From Pseudoalteromonas sp. NBT06-2 (GTDB taxonomy: Bacteria > Pseudomonadota > Gammaproteobacteria > Enterobacterales > Alteromonadaceae), in the NCBI RefSeq assembly GCF_002276045.1, contig NZ_NQMR01000038.1:1-60194 (forward strand): a stretch of 60,194 bases of DNA, given 5' to 3'. Under the pieces are notes generated by a model. That model made no database searches. It saw only the letters and a list, made by a program, of their open reading frames with translations, and was not told the origin of the DNA. Of this stretch, positions 37,024 through 44,661 are shown piece after piece (within the stretch, counting starts at the first letter, position 1; every line of letters begins with the position of its first letter). Both the position numbers and the translations under genes were made by a program.

Positions 37024-38045
37024 GATTTAACTCCAGCTTGGTTTATTGAATTTAGGGGCCAGCGAAAGTAGTGATTGTTTATGCCGCGATACTGTAGCTG
37101 AGGATATTTTAAAGTGGCTTTAACAATCGCATGATAAGCCTGTAATGAATGTGGTTTAACATTAATCGATTGCTGATATAAAGCGCGATCTGTTGTTAAA
37201 CAAAACTCATTAAATGAGGCATCATCAATTTGACTTTTATTGCATGTATTGATAGATAACCTGAGGCTTCCAACACGGCCACCGCCTCCTAATGTAAAGA
37301 GTGTAAGTGGTTTTTTGTTTAGCTGGTGGCGATAATTGTTTAATTCTAATATGGGTTTTAAGCTTAAATAATGACGGTGATCCGTTTCAATGCTCGATAG
37401 CCAACATGTTGTTTTTTCTGATTTTTTCAATCGATTTTTTAATGCTGCTTTTAGTTTTCCTCCCCAAACAGAGCTAATATCGAAAGATACAAAGAATCCA
37501 TCAGACTGTACATTTTCAATATGTGTTACTAATTGATTTAGTAATTTTGGCATACCTGGTATACCCGTAGGTTGCGAGAATATTTGGCATTGTTCAATGA
37601 CTATCTCTTGAATTAGAGCAGCTCTTTTTTCTAAAAAGCAAAAGCCAATACAATCATTTACGGTTAAACCATCTTGATTTTCTGAATTACCAACACCGAG
37701 TGCATTTAAACACCCTTGTTGTAATTTTTGATCTAATTCTAATAAAATTACTAAACAATTATTTGAAAGACTACTATTAAAGTGAAAAATACTGGCGTGT
37801 AAACTGGTACATGCAGCACTAATGAAGTCGGTTTTACATTGAAAGTTACGAGTTATGTCTTCACAAAAAGCTAAAATATCAGGGTTTAATAAAGGCTTTA
37901 CTTCCCCTGCACTGACAAAAATCACTTGCTCAGGCTTTTCAGTCAATGTAGCGAGTTTTTCATGCAGCTGTGTTAATCCATGAGTCACAGAATCAACCTT
38001 TTCAGCCCAAAACTGAGACAAGATCATTTGATCATTACAGCGCAT
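37020..38045 (-). CDS. Divergent ketosynthase III/thiolase-fold protein (1)
   Basis: A 341-residue protein that appears to be a degenerate beta-ketoacyl synthase. Cys79 sits in the SAACTSLHAS context typical of the KAS active-site elbow, and the C-terminal TLGGGGRVGSLRLS block matches the final glycine-rich strand of KAS III. The usual catalytic His and Asn motifs (HQAN, GNxGS) were not found. It may therefore condense by an altered mechanism, act as an acyltransferase, or act only with the second KAS-like protein encoded two genes upstream. Overlaps with both neighbours (1 and 4 bases) support coupled expression. Confidence 0.5.
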   Translation of the reverse strand: MRCNDQMILSQFWAEKVDSVTHGLTQLHEKLATLTEKPEQVIFVSAGEVKPLLNPDILAFCEDITRNFQCKTDFISAACTSLHASIFHFNSSLSNNCLVILLELDQKLQQGCLNALGVGNSENQDGLTVNDCIGFCFLEKRAALIQEIVIEQCQIFSQPTGIPGMPKLLNQLVTHIENVQSDGFFVSFDISSVWGGKLKAALKNRLKKSEKTTCWLSSIETDHRHYLSLKPILELNNYRHQLNKKPLTLFTLGGGGRVGSLRLSINTCNKSQIDDASFNEFCLTTDRALYQQSINVKPHSLQAYHAIVKATLKYPQLQYRGINNHYFRWPLNSINQAGVKS

Positions 38046-38554
38046 TACTTAGCACCAATATTAAAGTGTTCAAGCTTAGCTATAAATTTTGAAAAATTGA
38101 CTTGTTGATTTTTGTCTAAGCTATGTAAGTTAATTGAAATTTCATTGTGACCTTGCTCTAACTGATAACGAATAAAGTGGTCATCAATTGTGAGTAAATG
38201 CGTAACTGTTCCCGATAATTTTTCAACTTCAGGTTTGATGTCTTGCATTAATAAAACATTATGCGCAAGCAATGATGCGGGTAGTCGCATGCCACCTGGC
38301 ATTGAAATACGGATTAAAATAGTGAGCTCTTGTTGCCACAGTTCATTTGCGAGTAAAACTAATGCGTTTAAAATGTGATAATGTTCAATAAAGTTGATCA
38401 AAATAGGTGCATTAGAGCAAGGTAAATTAGCAAATACTGTAAAGTCATTTTCATTTGATAAAGGCATACACCTTGCTAATGCGGCGGATGGTTTATTTGT
38501 AAAAGGTACACTTAACAGTTGTCCTAAATAGGTATGTTTAATTATATTACTCAT
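38045..38554 (-). CDS. Unknown protein, 169 residues, in the biosynthetic operon
   Basis: I do not recognise it. It is soluble, without signal peptide or membrane helix, mixed alpha/beta, with hydrophobic strands around 40-60 and 95-105. There is no obvious catalytic motif. It is encoded between the two ketosynthase-like genes, overlapping one by 8 bases and the other by 1. It may therefore be a subunit of the same complex, or a dehydratase/thioesterase-fold protein too diverged to identify. Confidence 0.5.
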   Translation of the reverse strand: MSNIIKHTYLGQLLSVPFTNKPSAALARCMPLSNENDFTVFANLPCSNAPILINFIEHYHILNALVLLANELWQQELTILIRISMPGGMRLPASLLAHNVLLMQDIKPEVEKLSGTVTHLLTIDDHFIRYQLEQGHNEISINLHSLDKNQQVNFSKFIAKLEHFNIGAK

Positions 38555-39404
38555 GGCCTGTTACCTCTTGTAATATAAATTGAGTTTGAGGGGTCACTTT
38601 GACCTGCGCCATGGAAAAGTACCCATTTAGCGCGAGCGAACATGCAAGATATTGTTGATCTTCAATCACAGGTTTTTTCATACAATGACTTAAAATTGAT
38701 AACCAAGGATCAGCACCAAAGCAATGGCCCCAATCTTGATGTAAATCAGGAAGACACGTTTGCTTAACTAATAATTTGTCGAACATCTGTTGAATATGTT
38801 CAGGGAAAAATGGCATTGCCAAAGTTATATTTTCTTTGTTGGTAGCGTGACGTCTGACGACTGTGGCAAACTCAGCCATGGAATTATGTGTATTAGCACA
38901 TTGGGTGATCAGTTGGTCGGTTATGGTACCATCAATTTCAAGTAAAATACTGGTAATGCCAAAACCTGATTCATGCCAATTTTCGTTATAGCGCCAAAAC
39001 TCAAGATCAAAAATATTCGCGTCTATAATGCTGACTAATAACAAACGAGGGGAATCTTGTTTATCATGTTGCAAGTAATGTCTTAATGAAAACCCCCATG
39101 AGGCACATTCATAGGCATTGATAAAAGTATCCGCTTGATTATTGCCCTGTTTTTTTAGCATATTGGCCACTTTAGGCCAGCTAATGTCTCCCGTTGTAAA
39201 AGGCAGATCTATCATGGTTGAACATAAAAAATGACGTTTAATTTTAATTTGTTCATCAGCTGTGAGTGTTGCTGTTATCGTTTTTGTTTGCTCAGCTAAT
39301 AAATGTGTTAACCATTCAAAGGATATTTCACTGCTTTGTATTTGATTAAATAAGCGTTGCTTTAAAGGTTGAAAAGCGATCGTTCTAACAGTTAATTCGC
39401 TCAT
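38547..39404 (-). CDS. Divergent ketosynthase III/thiolase-fold protein (2)
   Basis: A 285-residue protein with features of the thiolase superfamily in reduced form. Cys100 lies in NAYECASWGFSL, resembling the active-site Cys turn. A GHCFGADPWLSIL segment near 235-247 sits where the conserved Asn/Gly motif would be, and a final SLALNGYFSMAQV strand resembles the terminal beta-hairpin. The assignment is weaker than for the neighbour at 37020-38045. Together they may form a heterodimeric, decarboxylating or non-decarboxylating condensing enzyme. Overlaps of 4 and 8 bases with both neighbours show tight coupling. Confidence 0.4.
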   Translation of the reverse strand: MSELTVRTIAFQPLKQRLFNQIQSSEISFEWLTHLLAEQTKTITATLTADEQIKIKRHFLCSTMIDLPFTTGDISWPKVANMLKKQGNNQADTFINAYECASWGFSLRHYLQHDKQDSPRLLLVSIIDANIFDLEFWRYNENWHESGFGITSILLEIDGTITDQLITQCANTHNSMAEFATVVRRHATNKENITLAMPFFPEHIQQMFDKLLVKQTCLPDLHQDWGHCFGADPWLSILSHCMKKPVIEDQQYLACSLALNGYFSMAQVKVTPQTQFILQEVTGHE

Positions 39405-40444
39405 TGTCTAAACCTTTTTTGTTTTGCATAAATTTCAAGAAAACATCGGTAAGAGCTACCTTCCATTTTGGTAAAACCTAACAGGTCTCTTTGATCTTCA
39501 AAACTGGCTACTTTTCCTTGTGATACTGTATTTAATAGCAATTCATTTGAAGCAAATTTTAAAGCCAGTACTTGATCAACTGAATGTATAGAAAATTGAT
39601 TTTGGGCTAAACAACTATCTGCAACATCTTGCAAGTATTTAATGTTTTCATTTAATTGAGAGTCTAAAGTTAAGCGTTTATTGTCAGCTAACCATAACAA
39701 ATGGTTCATTAAGGCTTTAACAAAGCGCGGACGAACTAAGGTCAAGAATCGGTTTACGCTACTGAGCCCTCCAAGTTTTAGTTGCTGTGATGCACTGATA
39801 TTTAATTTGCCTTTTACATTGCCTAACTGTACTGCGTTATCTAAATAACTAGCGCCTACCTTAGATTGACTGAGTGTTTTTGCTTGTTCGGGTTCAACTA
39901 AAAAGGTTAAAGGAAATGGTTTACCCGGTTGGCGTACAACTAACATTAAAAAACCAAGTTGATGTGCCTCAATACCCCATTTTTTATCTATGGTAAGTTG
40001 CCATTGATTTTCTGTTGTATTTAAACTTGTTTGCCAGTTATTTAATGATGGGCCACCGGAATCTGTCATTAAAAAATGACCAAAATGACCTTGTTCAAGC
40101 CACTCATTCACTTGTTGTTGTTGCTCTTGGTTTGCGGTCATTTGCAACATAATTGAACCAAAGAGGCCAATAATTTGATGAAAGTGAGGTCCAAATCCGG
40201 TTGATTTAACTTGTTCTGTTAATTGGTCAATCACATACGTTTGCTCAAATTTTGGCAATGCTTGGCTGACTTTTGGCTTAGTTAAAACAGGTTTAGCTGA
40301 AAAATTATCTTCAATTAAAATCTCAGAATCTAATATGTTAAAAACAGCATTTTCGATAATTTTTTCAAACTTTATTGGTAAAGCTTGATGGCTATTCAAA
40401 TGATCTGTAATGAAGCTGGAAAAAATTATTTTTAAATCGCTCAT
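39401..40444 (-). CDS. Acyl-CoA dehydrogenase-like protein, short
   Basis: A 347-residue protein with acyl-CoA dehydrogenase character. A DSGGPSLNNW segment matches the FAD/substrate loop (usually TEPGAGSD), and the C-terminal helical domain contains an F-x-DQRDLLGFTKMEGSSY block. The N-terminal helical domain is partly reduced. I cannot identify the catalytic Glu with certainty. In the Plt/Pig/Bmp pyrrole pathways a similar enzyme oxidises a carrier-bound amino acid. By analogy it may oxidise the ACP-bound intermediate here; a non-catalytic role is possible. It lies 8 bases from the PLP decarboxylase gene. Confidence 0.6.
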   Translation of the reverse strand: MSDLKIIFSSFITDHLNSHQALPIKFEKIIENAVFNILDSEILIEDNFSAKPVLTKPKVSQALPKFEQTYVIDQLTEQVKSTGFGPHFHQIIGLFGSIMLQMTANQEQQQQVNEWLEQGHFGHFLMTDSGGPSLNNWQTSLNTTENQWQLTIDKKWGIEAHQLGFLMLVVRQPGKPFPLTFLVEPEQAKTLSQSKVGASYLDNAVQLGNVKGKLNISASQQLKLGGLSSVNRFLTLVRPRFVKALMNHLLWLADNKRLTLDSQLNENIKYLQDVADSCLAQNQFSIHSVDQVLALKFASNELLLNTVSQGKVASFEDQRDLLGFTKMEGSSYRCFLEIYAKQKRFRQ

Positions 40445-40452
40445 AATTAGCC

Positions 40453-41583
40453 TTATTCAATAATGTAAGTTTTAGCACTAGGCAGTTTTAAGAAAGGAGA
40501 GAGGGTATAGCTGGCGTTATATGCACCACAGTTATCATAAATACAGATATCACCTACTTTTGGTGTAATGTGATGCTGATCTTGTTTACCAATCACATCA
40601 TCTTTACTACAAGAGCTACCAACATAAATGCAACTTTGCTGCTGTGTATGTGGTTTTGAGCTCCAAATCATTGGAGTTTTGAACTTTCTAAAACTGTTCT
40701 CTGTTTGCGCTAATAAGAAGTTTTGATTTATGCCACCATCACATATCGCGTATTGCTGTTGTTCTATATTCTTTAAATAGCGTACTCGGGTAGCAAAATA
40801 TCCTGCAGATGCCATGAGTCCGCGACCTGTTTCGTGGGCTAAAGAGATATGCTTTTGAAAACTTGCCAATACTTCTCTATATGCTGAAAAATCAAAATTA
40901 CTCTGCTGCCAATTCTCACTAAATCCACCGCCTAAATTTACAAAACTTAAAGCTTGCTGATAGCGCGTTTCAATCGCTTGAATAATTGACTTTGCCGCCA
41001 TTGCAGTTTCAACTGCATTGCTAGTAAATTGATATGAACCATTAAATAAATGAAAGCCTGCTAAGGGGGTATTGTGTGATTTACAGATATCAATTGCTTG
41101 GCAAGCTGTATCCCAATCCATACCAAATTGATCGGCTCTTATTTTTTTTATTTCAGGATTAAACTGTTTTAAAACGCATGAATTTAATCGTAACAAAATC
41201 GGCTTTAATGGACGCTTACCTACAAATTCAATTAATGATGTTAACTGAGTTAAATTATCTATGATGATGGTTGAGCGTGATGCAACAGCGGCGCGCAAAA
41301 ACTTTTTGTCTGCCGAGGGATTATTAATGTATTTTTCACTGGTGCCACCAGCAACTAAATTTAATTCGCCAATAGATGCGATTTCAATCCCGCCCGTTAA
41401 GTGATGAGCACAGCGCATTAACAAATCAATATTATTATTGGCTTTCATAGAGTAAATTAACTCAGTGCCAAGTGCTGATTTTAGCTGGGAAAAATTTTCG
41501 GCTACTTGGCTAACGCTATATAGGTAACATGGGGTTTCAATTTGATGGTGATTTTCATTGAGTAAATTGGTAACTGCTTTCAT
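40453..41583 (-). CDS. PLP-dependent amino-acid decarboxylase, fold type III
   Basis: A 376-residue member of the ornithine/diaminopimelate decarboxylase family (alanine-racemase fold plus C-terminal barrel). The PLP Lys is K47 in IYSMKANNN. The Gly-rich phosphate-binding loop is NLGGGFS, the ETGRG motif replaces the usual EPGR, and the substrate/active-site Cys325 sits in GSSCSKDD. A DNCGAYNASY block follows. It should make an amine from a basic or acidic amino acid. Similar enzymes occur with an AMP ligase and ACP in exosortase-associated clusters. It lies 28 bases after the AMP ligase gene. Confidence 0.88.
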   Translation of the reverse strand: MKAVTNLLNENHHQIETPCYLYSVSQVAENFSQLKSALGTELIYSMKANNNIDLLMRCAHHLTGGIEIASIGELNLVAGGTSEKYINNPSADKKFLRAAVASRSTIIIDNLTQLTSLIEFVGKRPLKPILLRLNSCVLKQFNPEIKKIRADQFGMDWDTACQAIDICKSHNTPLAGFHLFNGSYQFTSNAVETAMAAKSIIQAIETRYQQALSFVNLGGGFSENWQQSNFDFSAYREVLASFQKHISLAHETGRGLMASAGYFATRVRYLKNIEQQQYAICDGGINQNFLLAQTENSFRKFKTPMIWSSKPHTQQQSCIYVGSSCSKDDVIGKQDQHHITPKVGDICIYDNCGAYNASYTLSPFLKLPSAKTYIIE

Positions 41584-41611
41584 TTTTAACTCCTATACAA
41601 TATGGTTAGCT

Positions 41612-43099
41612 TTAAATTTCAGATAAATGTGAAATAAGATGCTGCTTATCCACTTTGCTATTTGCAGTTAAAGCCATGCTTTCAATAAAACGAATTTCGC
41701 GGGGGCAGTAACAGGCATCAATTGATGATTTCAACCAAGTTTTAAATTGGGTTTGTTGTGCGGGGGAGTTATCGTTTAATTGTATATATAGGCAAGCAAT
41801 CTCATCGCCTAACTTATCAGTGTGAGGAATAATTGCTGTTAAATGTACATGCTCAAATTGCTCTATTTGTGCCTCTAATTCTGCTGGATATAAACAATAT
41901 CCAGCTTGTTTTATTAAATCTTTATTACGACCTTTAAAGTAAAAGTATCCTTCATCATCTTGGCTAAATAAATCACCGGTTGCTAACCAGTTATCATCTC
42001 TATATTTACCGGTGTGAATGCTTGCACCTGCATTAGCATCACCATAATAACCTTGCATTAAAGTACTGCTTCGAATGAATAACTCTCCGATTTCGCCTTG
42101 GTTTACTTCCTTAAAATACATGTTATTAACTTTATTAAATATTTTGGCCTCTAATCCGGGTATTGGAATACCGACAGAACCAAGCTTTCTGATGCTATCG
42201 CTTGGTGGTAAATATAGAGCGCGTTTACATTCAGTTAAACCGTACATAGCGTATATATTGGTATGCGGTAATAAATTGGATAAATTTCGTATGGTATCTT
42301 CAGCTAAATGACCACCGGTATTGGTAATTTTTGTAAGTTGGGGTAATTCACTTTTAAATACTTGAATCACTTTGCATAATGAACTTGCCATAGCGGGCAC
42401 AACTGGTAGTAATGAGATGTTGTTTTGATTTAGTGCTTTTATGACTTTTATTGGATGAAATTCATCTTGAAAAACTGTTAATTGGCAATCGAATTTAAGA
42501 CTAAATAGTAATTGGTATAAGCCATAATCAAATGAAAGCGGAGATAAACATAAAATATGCTCTTTTACGTTAAGCTCAAGATACGTACCAATTGAATTTA
42601 TGGCAGTGATCACATTTGCATGACTGAGCATAATGCCTTTGGGTTTACCTGTACTACCAGAGGTATAAATGATCAAGGCAAGATCAGAGCCACAAACTTT
42701 TCTTTTAGAATTAAGTTCAAATATTTTGTGGTTGTGTTCACTTTTATCAGCAGGATGGTTTATTTCAATTAACTCTGATTGTCCATTTCTAAAAAGTAAG
42801 TGCGAATCACAATCTTTGGCAATATCTAAGATTGCAATGTGTTTCATGTTAAATCTTATAGGAACAACAACAGCACCTTGTGACCATAACCACAAAATAC
42901 TCGCAATTGTTTCGGGAGTTGGTTCATCTGTCACTAACACCCGCTCTCCAAATTTAATATTTGTTAATTGTTTTTGTTGATTGGAGAACTGTTGTAAAAA
43001 AATGGAATCGAAATTGGCATTGCTCGGGTAAAAGTTTATTTGTCCTCGCCAATGATCACTTATTGTTTTATTAAATAAATCAGCTAATGAAAAAAGCAT
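41612..43099 (-). CDS. AMP-forming acyl/aminoacyl ligase (ANL family)
   Basis: First gene of the operon, 495 residues. It adenylates a carboxylic acid and loads it on CoA or, more likely here, the operon ACP. Core motifs are intact: A3 YTSGSTGKPKG at 145-155, A5 YGLTE near 287, A7 GDLF near 381, A8 GRNKDLI near 394, and a C-terminal catalytic Lys near 482 in SKVDK. The SFDYGLYQLL segment is typical of the exosortase-system-associated ligases and related free-standing adenylating enzymes. Substrate specificity cannot be read. There are about 460 bases of non-coding DNA upstream with two palindromes. Confidence 0.92.
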   Translation of the reverse strand: MLFSLADLFNKTISDHWRGQINFYPSNANFDSIFLQQFSNQQKQLTNIKFGERVLVTDEPTPETIASILWLWSQGAVVVPIRFNMKHIAILDIAKDCDSHLLFRNGQSELIEINHPADKSEHNHKIFELNSKRKVCGSDLALIIYTSGSTGKPKGIMLSHANVITAINSIGTYLELNVKEHILCLSPLSFDYGLYQLLFSLKFDCQLTVFQDEFHPIKVIKALNQNNISLLPVVPAMASSLCKVIQVFKSELPQLTKITNTGGHLAEDTIRNLSNLLPHTNIYAMYGLTECKRALYLPPSDSIRKLGSVGIPIPGLEAKIFNKVNNMYFKEVNQGEIGELFIRSSTLMQGYYGDANAGASIHTGKYRDDNWLATGDLFSQDDEGYFYFKGRNKDLIKQAGYCLYPAELEAQIEQFEHVHLTAIIPHTDKLGDEIACLYIQLNDNSPAQQTQFKTWLKSSIDACYCPREIRFIESMALTANSKVDKQHLISHLSEI

Positions 43100-43453
43100 A
43101 TACCGCTCCCCTAAAAATGTTCAATTGAAATAAAGTATTATGATTTTTATTTTTCTCTAAAATTTTTATTTAGAGTCTTTATTCCAATCAAACTACGTTC
43201 CTTAATGAGGGATGTCAATTGTGTTTTTTATGAGCGAGTAAATTTAGATAGGAAATAATTCAATAAATACAGATTATTTATTGTTACACCGCGTTAACAA
43301 ATAATTAAAATAAAGAGTCGTTTTTTGATCATTTTTAAATTTTTCATAAAAAGGAAGTTTTTAAAAATAGAAATAAAATCAATAGAATGTATTTATTTAG
43401 CACTTTAACTACGAGATGTTTTTTTTGATTTTATTTTTACTTTTAGATAAATC

Positions 43454-43470
43454 TAGATTCAAAGAATCTA
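43454..43470. promoter_or_regulatory. Perfect palindrome upstream of the operon
   Basis: TAGATTC-AAA-GAATCTA is a perfect 7-bp inverted repeat with a 3-base centre, the size of a dimeric regulator operator. It lies about 355 bases upstream of the AMP ligase start. It could be an operator for the operon or for the upstream peptide gene; this is inference. Confidence 0.35.
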
Positions 43471-43480
43471 AAGTTATGCT

Positions 43481-43513
43481 ATTTACAAAAAAACCATGTT
43501 TTTTTTGTAAATA
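43481..43513. promoter_or_regulatory. Long A/T palindrome upstream of the operon
   Basis: ATTTACAAAAAAA and TTTTTTTTGTAAAT flank a CCATG centre, giving arms of about 13-14 bases with one length mismatch in the homopolymer. It may be an A-tract curved site, a regulator binding site or an RNA stem. Its role is unknown. Confidence 0.3.
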
Positions 43514-43582
43514 ATTGTAAATGAAGTTAAGGTTAGTCAAAAGGTAGATCATTTTTTGTTATTAATACCTGCCTACATCTTT

Positions 43583-43622
43583 TTTATTCCAACTGAAACT
43601 CGTATCTTGAAGTAGTTTGGAT
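43583..43622 (-). repeat. Degenerate family A end
   Basis: ATTCCAACTGAAACTCG followed by ATCTTGAAGTAGTTTGGATA matches, with several changes, the end of the family A elements (ATTCCAACTGAATCCTGC then ATCTTGAAGTGGTTTGGGTA). Only this end remains, next to the family C element. Confidence 0.55.
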
Positions 43623-43898
43623 AAATCCCCACCCTACATGGAAATGCGTGATTTCAGCAAGTCGAGAAGCGTGTCAAATGCGAGGCATAAGATGTGTCTT
43701 AAGTCATTCTCAAAAAATATATTATAACAACGCAGTTGAGCGCTTATCGTCTTGCCCCTAAGGGAGTTTGGGTAGAAAACGATTACGGCGTTATGATTCA
43801 TCATCAGGGAATAACTATGAATTACATATCATGCCTTGTACTCGACTCCTACCCAAGCTCTGAAACCTGCATTTCCAAGTACTACGGGTATATATATT
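43623..43898 (+). repeat. Family C repeat element
   Basis: This is an approximately 275-base element whose right part (CTTGTACTCGACTCCTACCC, AAACCTGCATTTCCAAGTAC and TATATA end) matches, in inverse orientation, the fragment at 23633-23743. No coding frame is conserved. It lies between the peptide gene at 43978 and the biosynthetic operon and ends just before the terminator at 43916. Confidence 0.6.
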
Positions 43899-43913
43899 GA
43901 GTTTCTTGTGGAT

Positions 43914-43950
43914 ATAAAAAAACCACAGAGGGTTGGCTGTGGTTTTTGTT
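43914..43950 (-). terminator. Terminator after the small peptide gene
   Basis: AAAACCACAG and CTGTGGTTTT form a strong stem with loop AGGGTTGG. On the minus strand the stem is followed by a run of seven T, so it ends transcription of the peptide gene 28 bases earlier. A T-run on the plus strand is shorter, so weak two-way action is possible. Confidence 0.85.
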
Positions 43951-43977
43951 GGCAAGTTGGGTTGAGCCTTTAATATC

Positions 43978-44136
43978 TTATTTATTTGTAAAAATATAAG
44001 TAGCGGCAAGCGTTGCTGCAGCAATTAATGAACCTACAGCTACAGCTGAAACCATACCATTTAAAGCTAAACCACCTATAACAAAAACGCCTAAAATTGT
44101 AGTGCTATAAAGTTCTGATGAGTTTAAAGTGTTCAT
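43978..44136 (-). CDS. Small hydrophobic peptide, 52 residues
   Basis: The gene is too short for most ORF callers but well supported. It has an ATG at 44136 with AAGGA 8 bases upstream, an intact frame and a strong terminator just downstream. The peptide starts with a polar 13-residue segment (MNTLNSSELYSTT). It continues with two hydrophobic stretches (about 14-31 and 33-49) rich in Gly, Ala and Val and separated by a short N-G-M turn, then ends in TNK. It may be a membrane-inserting peptide (toxin or bacteriocin-like, or a membrane subunit). A GG pair at 21-22 is not in a typical double-glycine leader context. It lies upstream of the biosynthetic operon on the same strand but has its own terminator. 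I do not recognise a family. Confidence 0.65.
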   Translation of the reverse strand: MNTLNSSELYSTTILGVFVIGGLALNGMVSAVAVGSLIAAATLAATYIFTNK

Positions 44137-44395
44137 TTATTTTATCCTTAATATATTGTTTAGTTTTAAAGTTGTATGCTGCTAAGTTCGCTTGAGATGA
44201 ATAATAATAGACTTTTTAGTATTGTTTTGTGTATTTGTGCTTAATGGTCAATATCGGTGATATTTGGCTTTTTTAGGTGATAAGTGATTTGGCTTGCTAA
44301 TATTGTCTGATTTATTTTTTATTGTGTTATGATTTTCTTCAAATTTATAATGATAAAAAGTTTAATCACAAATGGGTATTTAATTTGTTAGTATA
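44137..44395. other. Intergenic region before the family A repeat
   Basis: AT-rich, no reading frame or repeat recognised. It holds the promoter of the minus-strand peptide gene at 43978-44136 and the original 5-prime region of the Nudix gene, now separated by the repeat. Confidence 0.4.
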
Positions 44396-44661
44396 TATAC
44401 CCAAACCACTTCAAGATGCAGGATTCAGTTGGAATTAGAAATGCTTTAGGCAAGGCATTGATTGAAGAACATGGTTATTCCCTTTTCAAAATCAATAACA
44501 CTGCGTAAAGTATTTATAAACCAACCTTACAGGGACTTCTGAGCAAATCATGCTCGTTGTTCCATCTTTTTTTAAGGGAGTAACCATTAATGCAAAGATG
44601 CGCCTAGATTATGAATTGCTCAGCAGTCCTGAATCTCACATCTTGAAGTGGCTTGGGTATA
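44396..44661 (+). mobile_element. Family A MITE-like element, copy 1 (short form)
   Basis: A 266-bp element bounded by TATACCCAAACCACTTCAAG and the inverted CTTGAAGTGGCTTGGGTATA. It lacks the 48-bp internal segment found in the 56403 and 58895 copies. The right end lies inside the Nudix reading frame, and the element supplies that frame with a start codon. There is no transposase frame, so it is non-autonomous; the TA-flanked ends suggest a TA target site. Confidence 0.85.

Larger units (their letters stand above)
43100..43622. other. Upstream region of the biosynthetic operon
   Basis: About 500 AT-rich bases without a gene. They must hold the promoter of the 16-gene operon. Two palindromes (43454-43470 and 43481-43513) and a degenerate family A repeat end (about 43583-43622) are annotated separately. 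No clear -35/-10 pair is claimed. Confidence 0.45.

Noticed and set aside
41612..43099. Prolyl-specific adenylation (PltF/PigI-like) to make a pyrrole
   Set aside because: Specificity residues cannot be read by eye, and the presence of KAS-like proteins and a PLP decarboxylase does not fit a simple pyrrole route; kept as a general acyl/aminoacyl ligase.
43815..44024. 69-residue minus-strand reading frame
   Set aside because: It runs through the family C repeat and the terminator hairpin and overlaps the better-supported 52-residue peptide gene; no ribosome binding site.
43978..44136. Class II bacteriocin with a double-glycine leader
   Set aside because: The GG at 21-22 follows a hydrophobic stretch instead of the polar leader pattern, and no peptidase-type ABC transporter is nearby.
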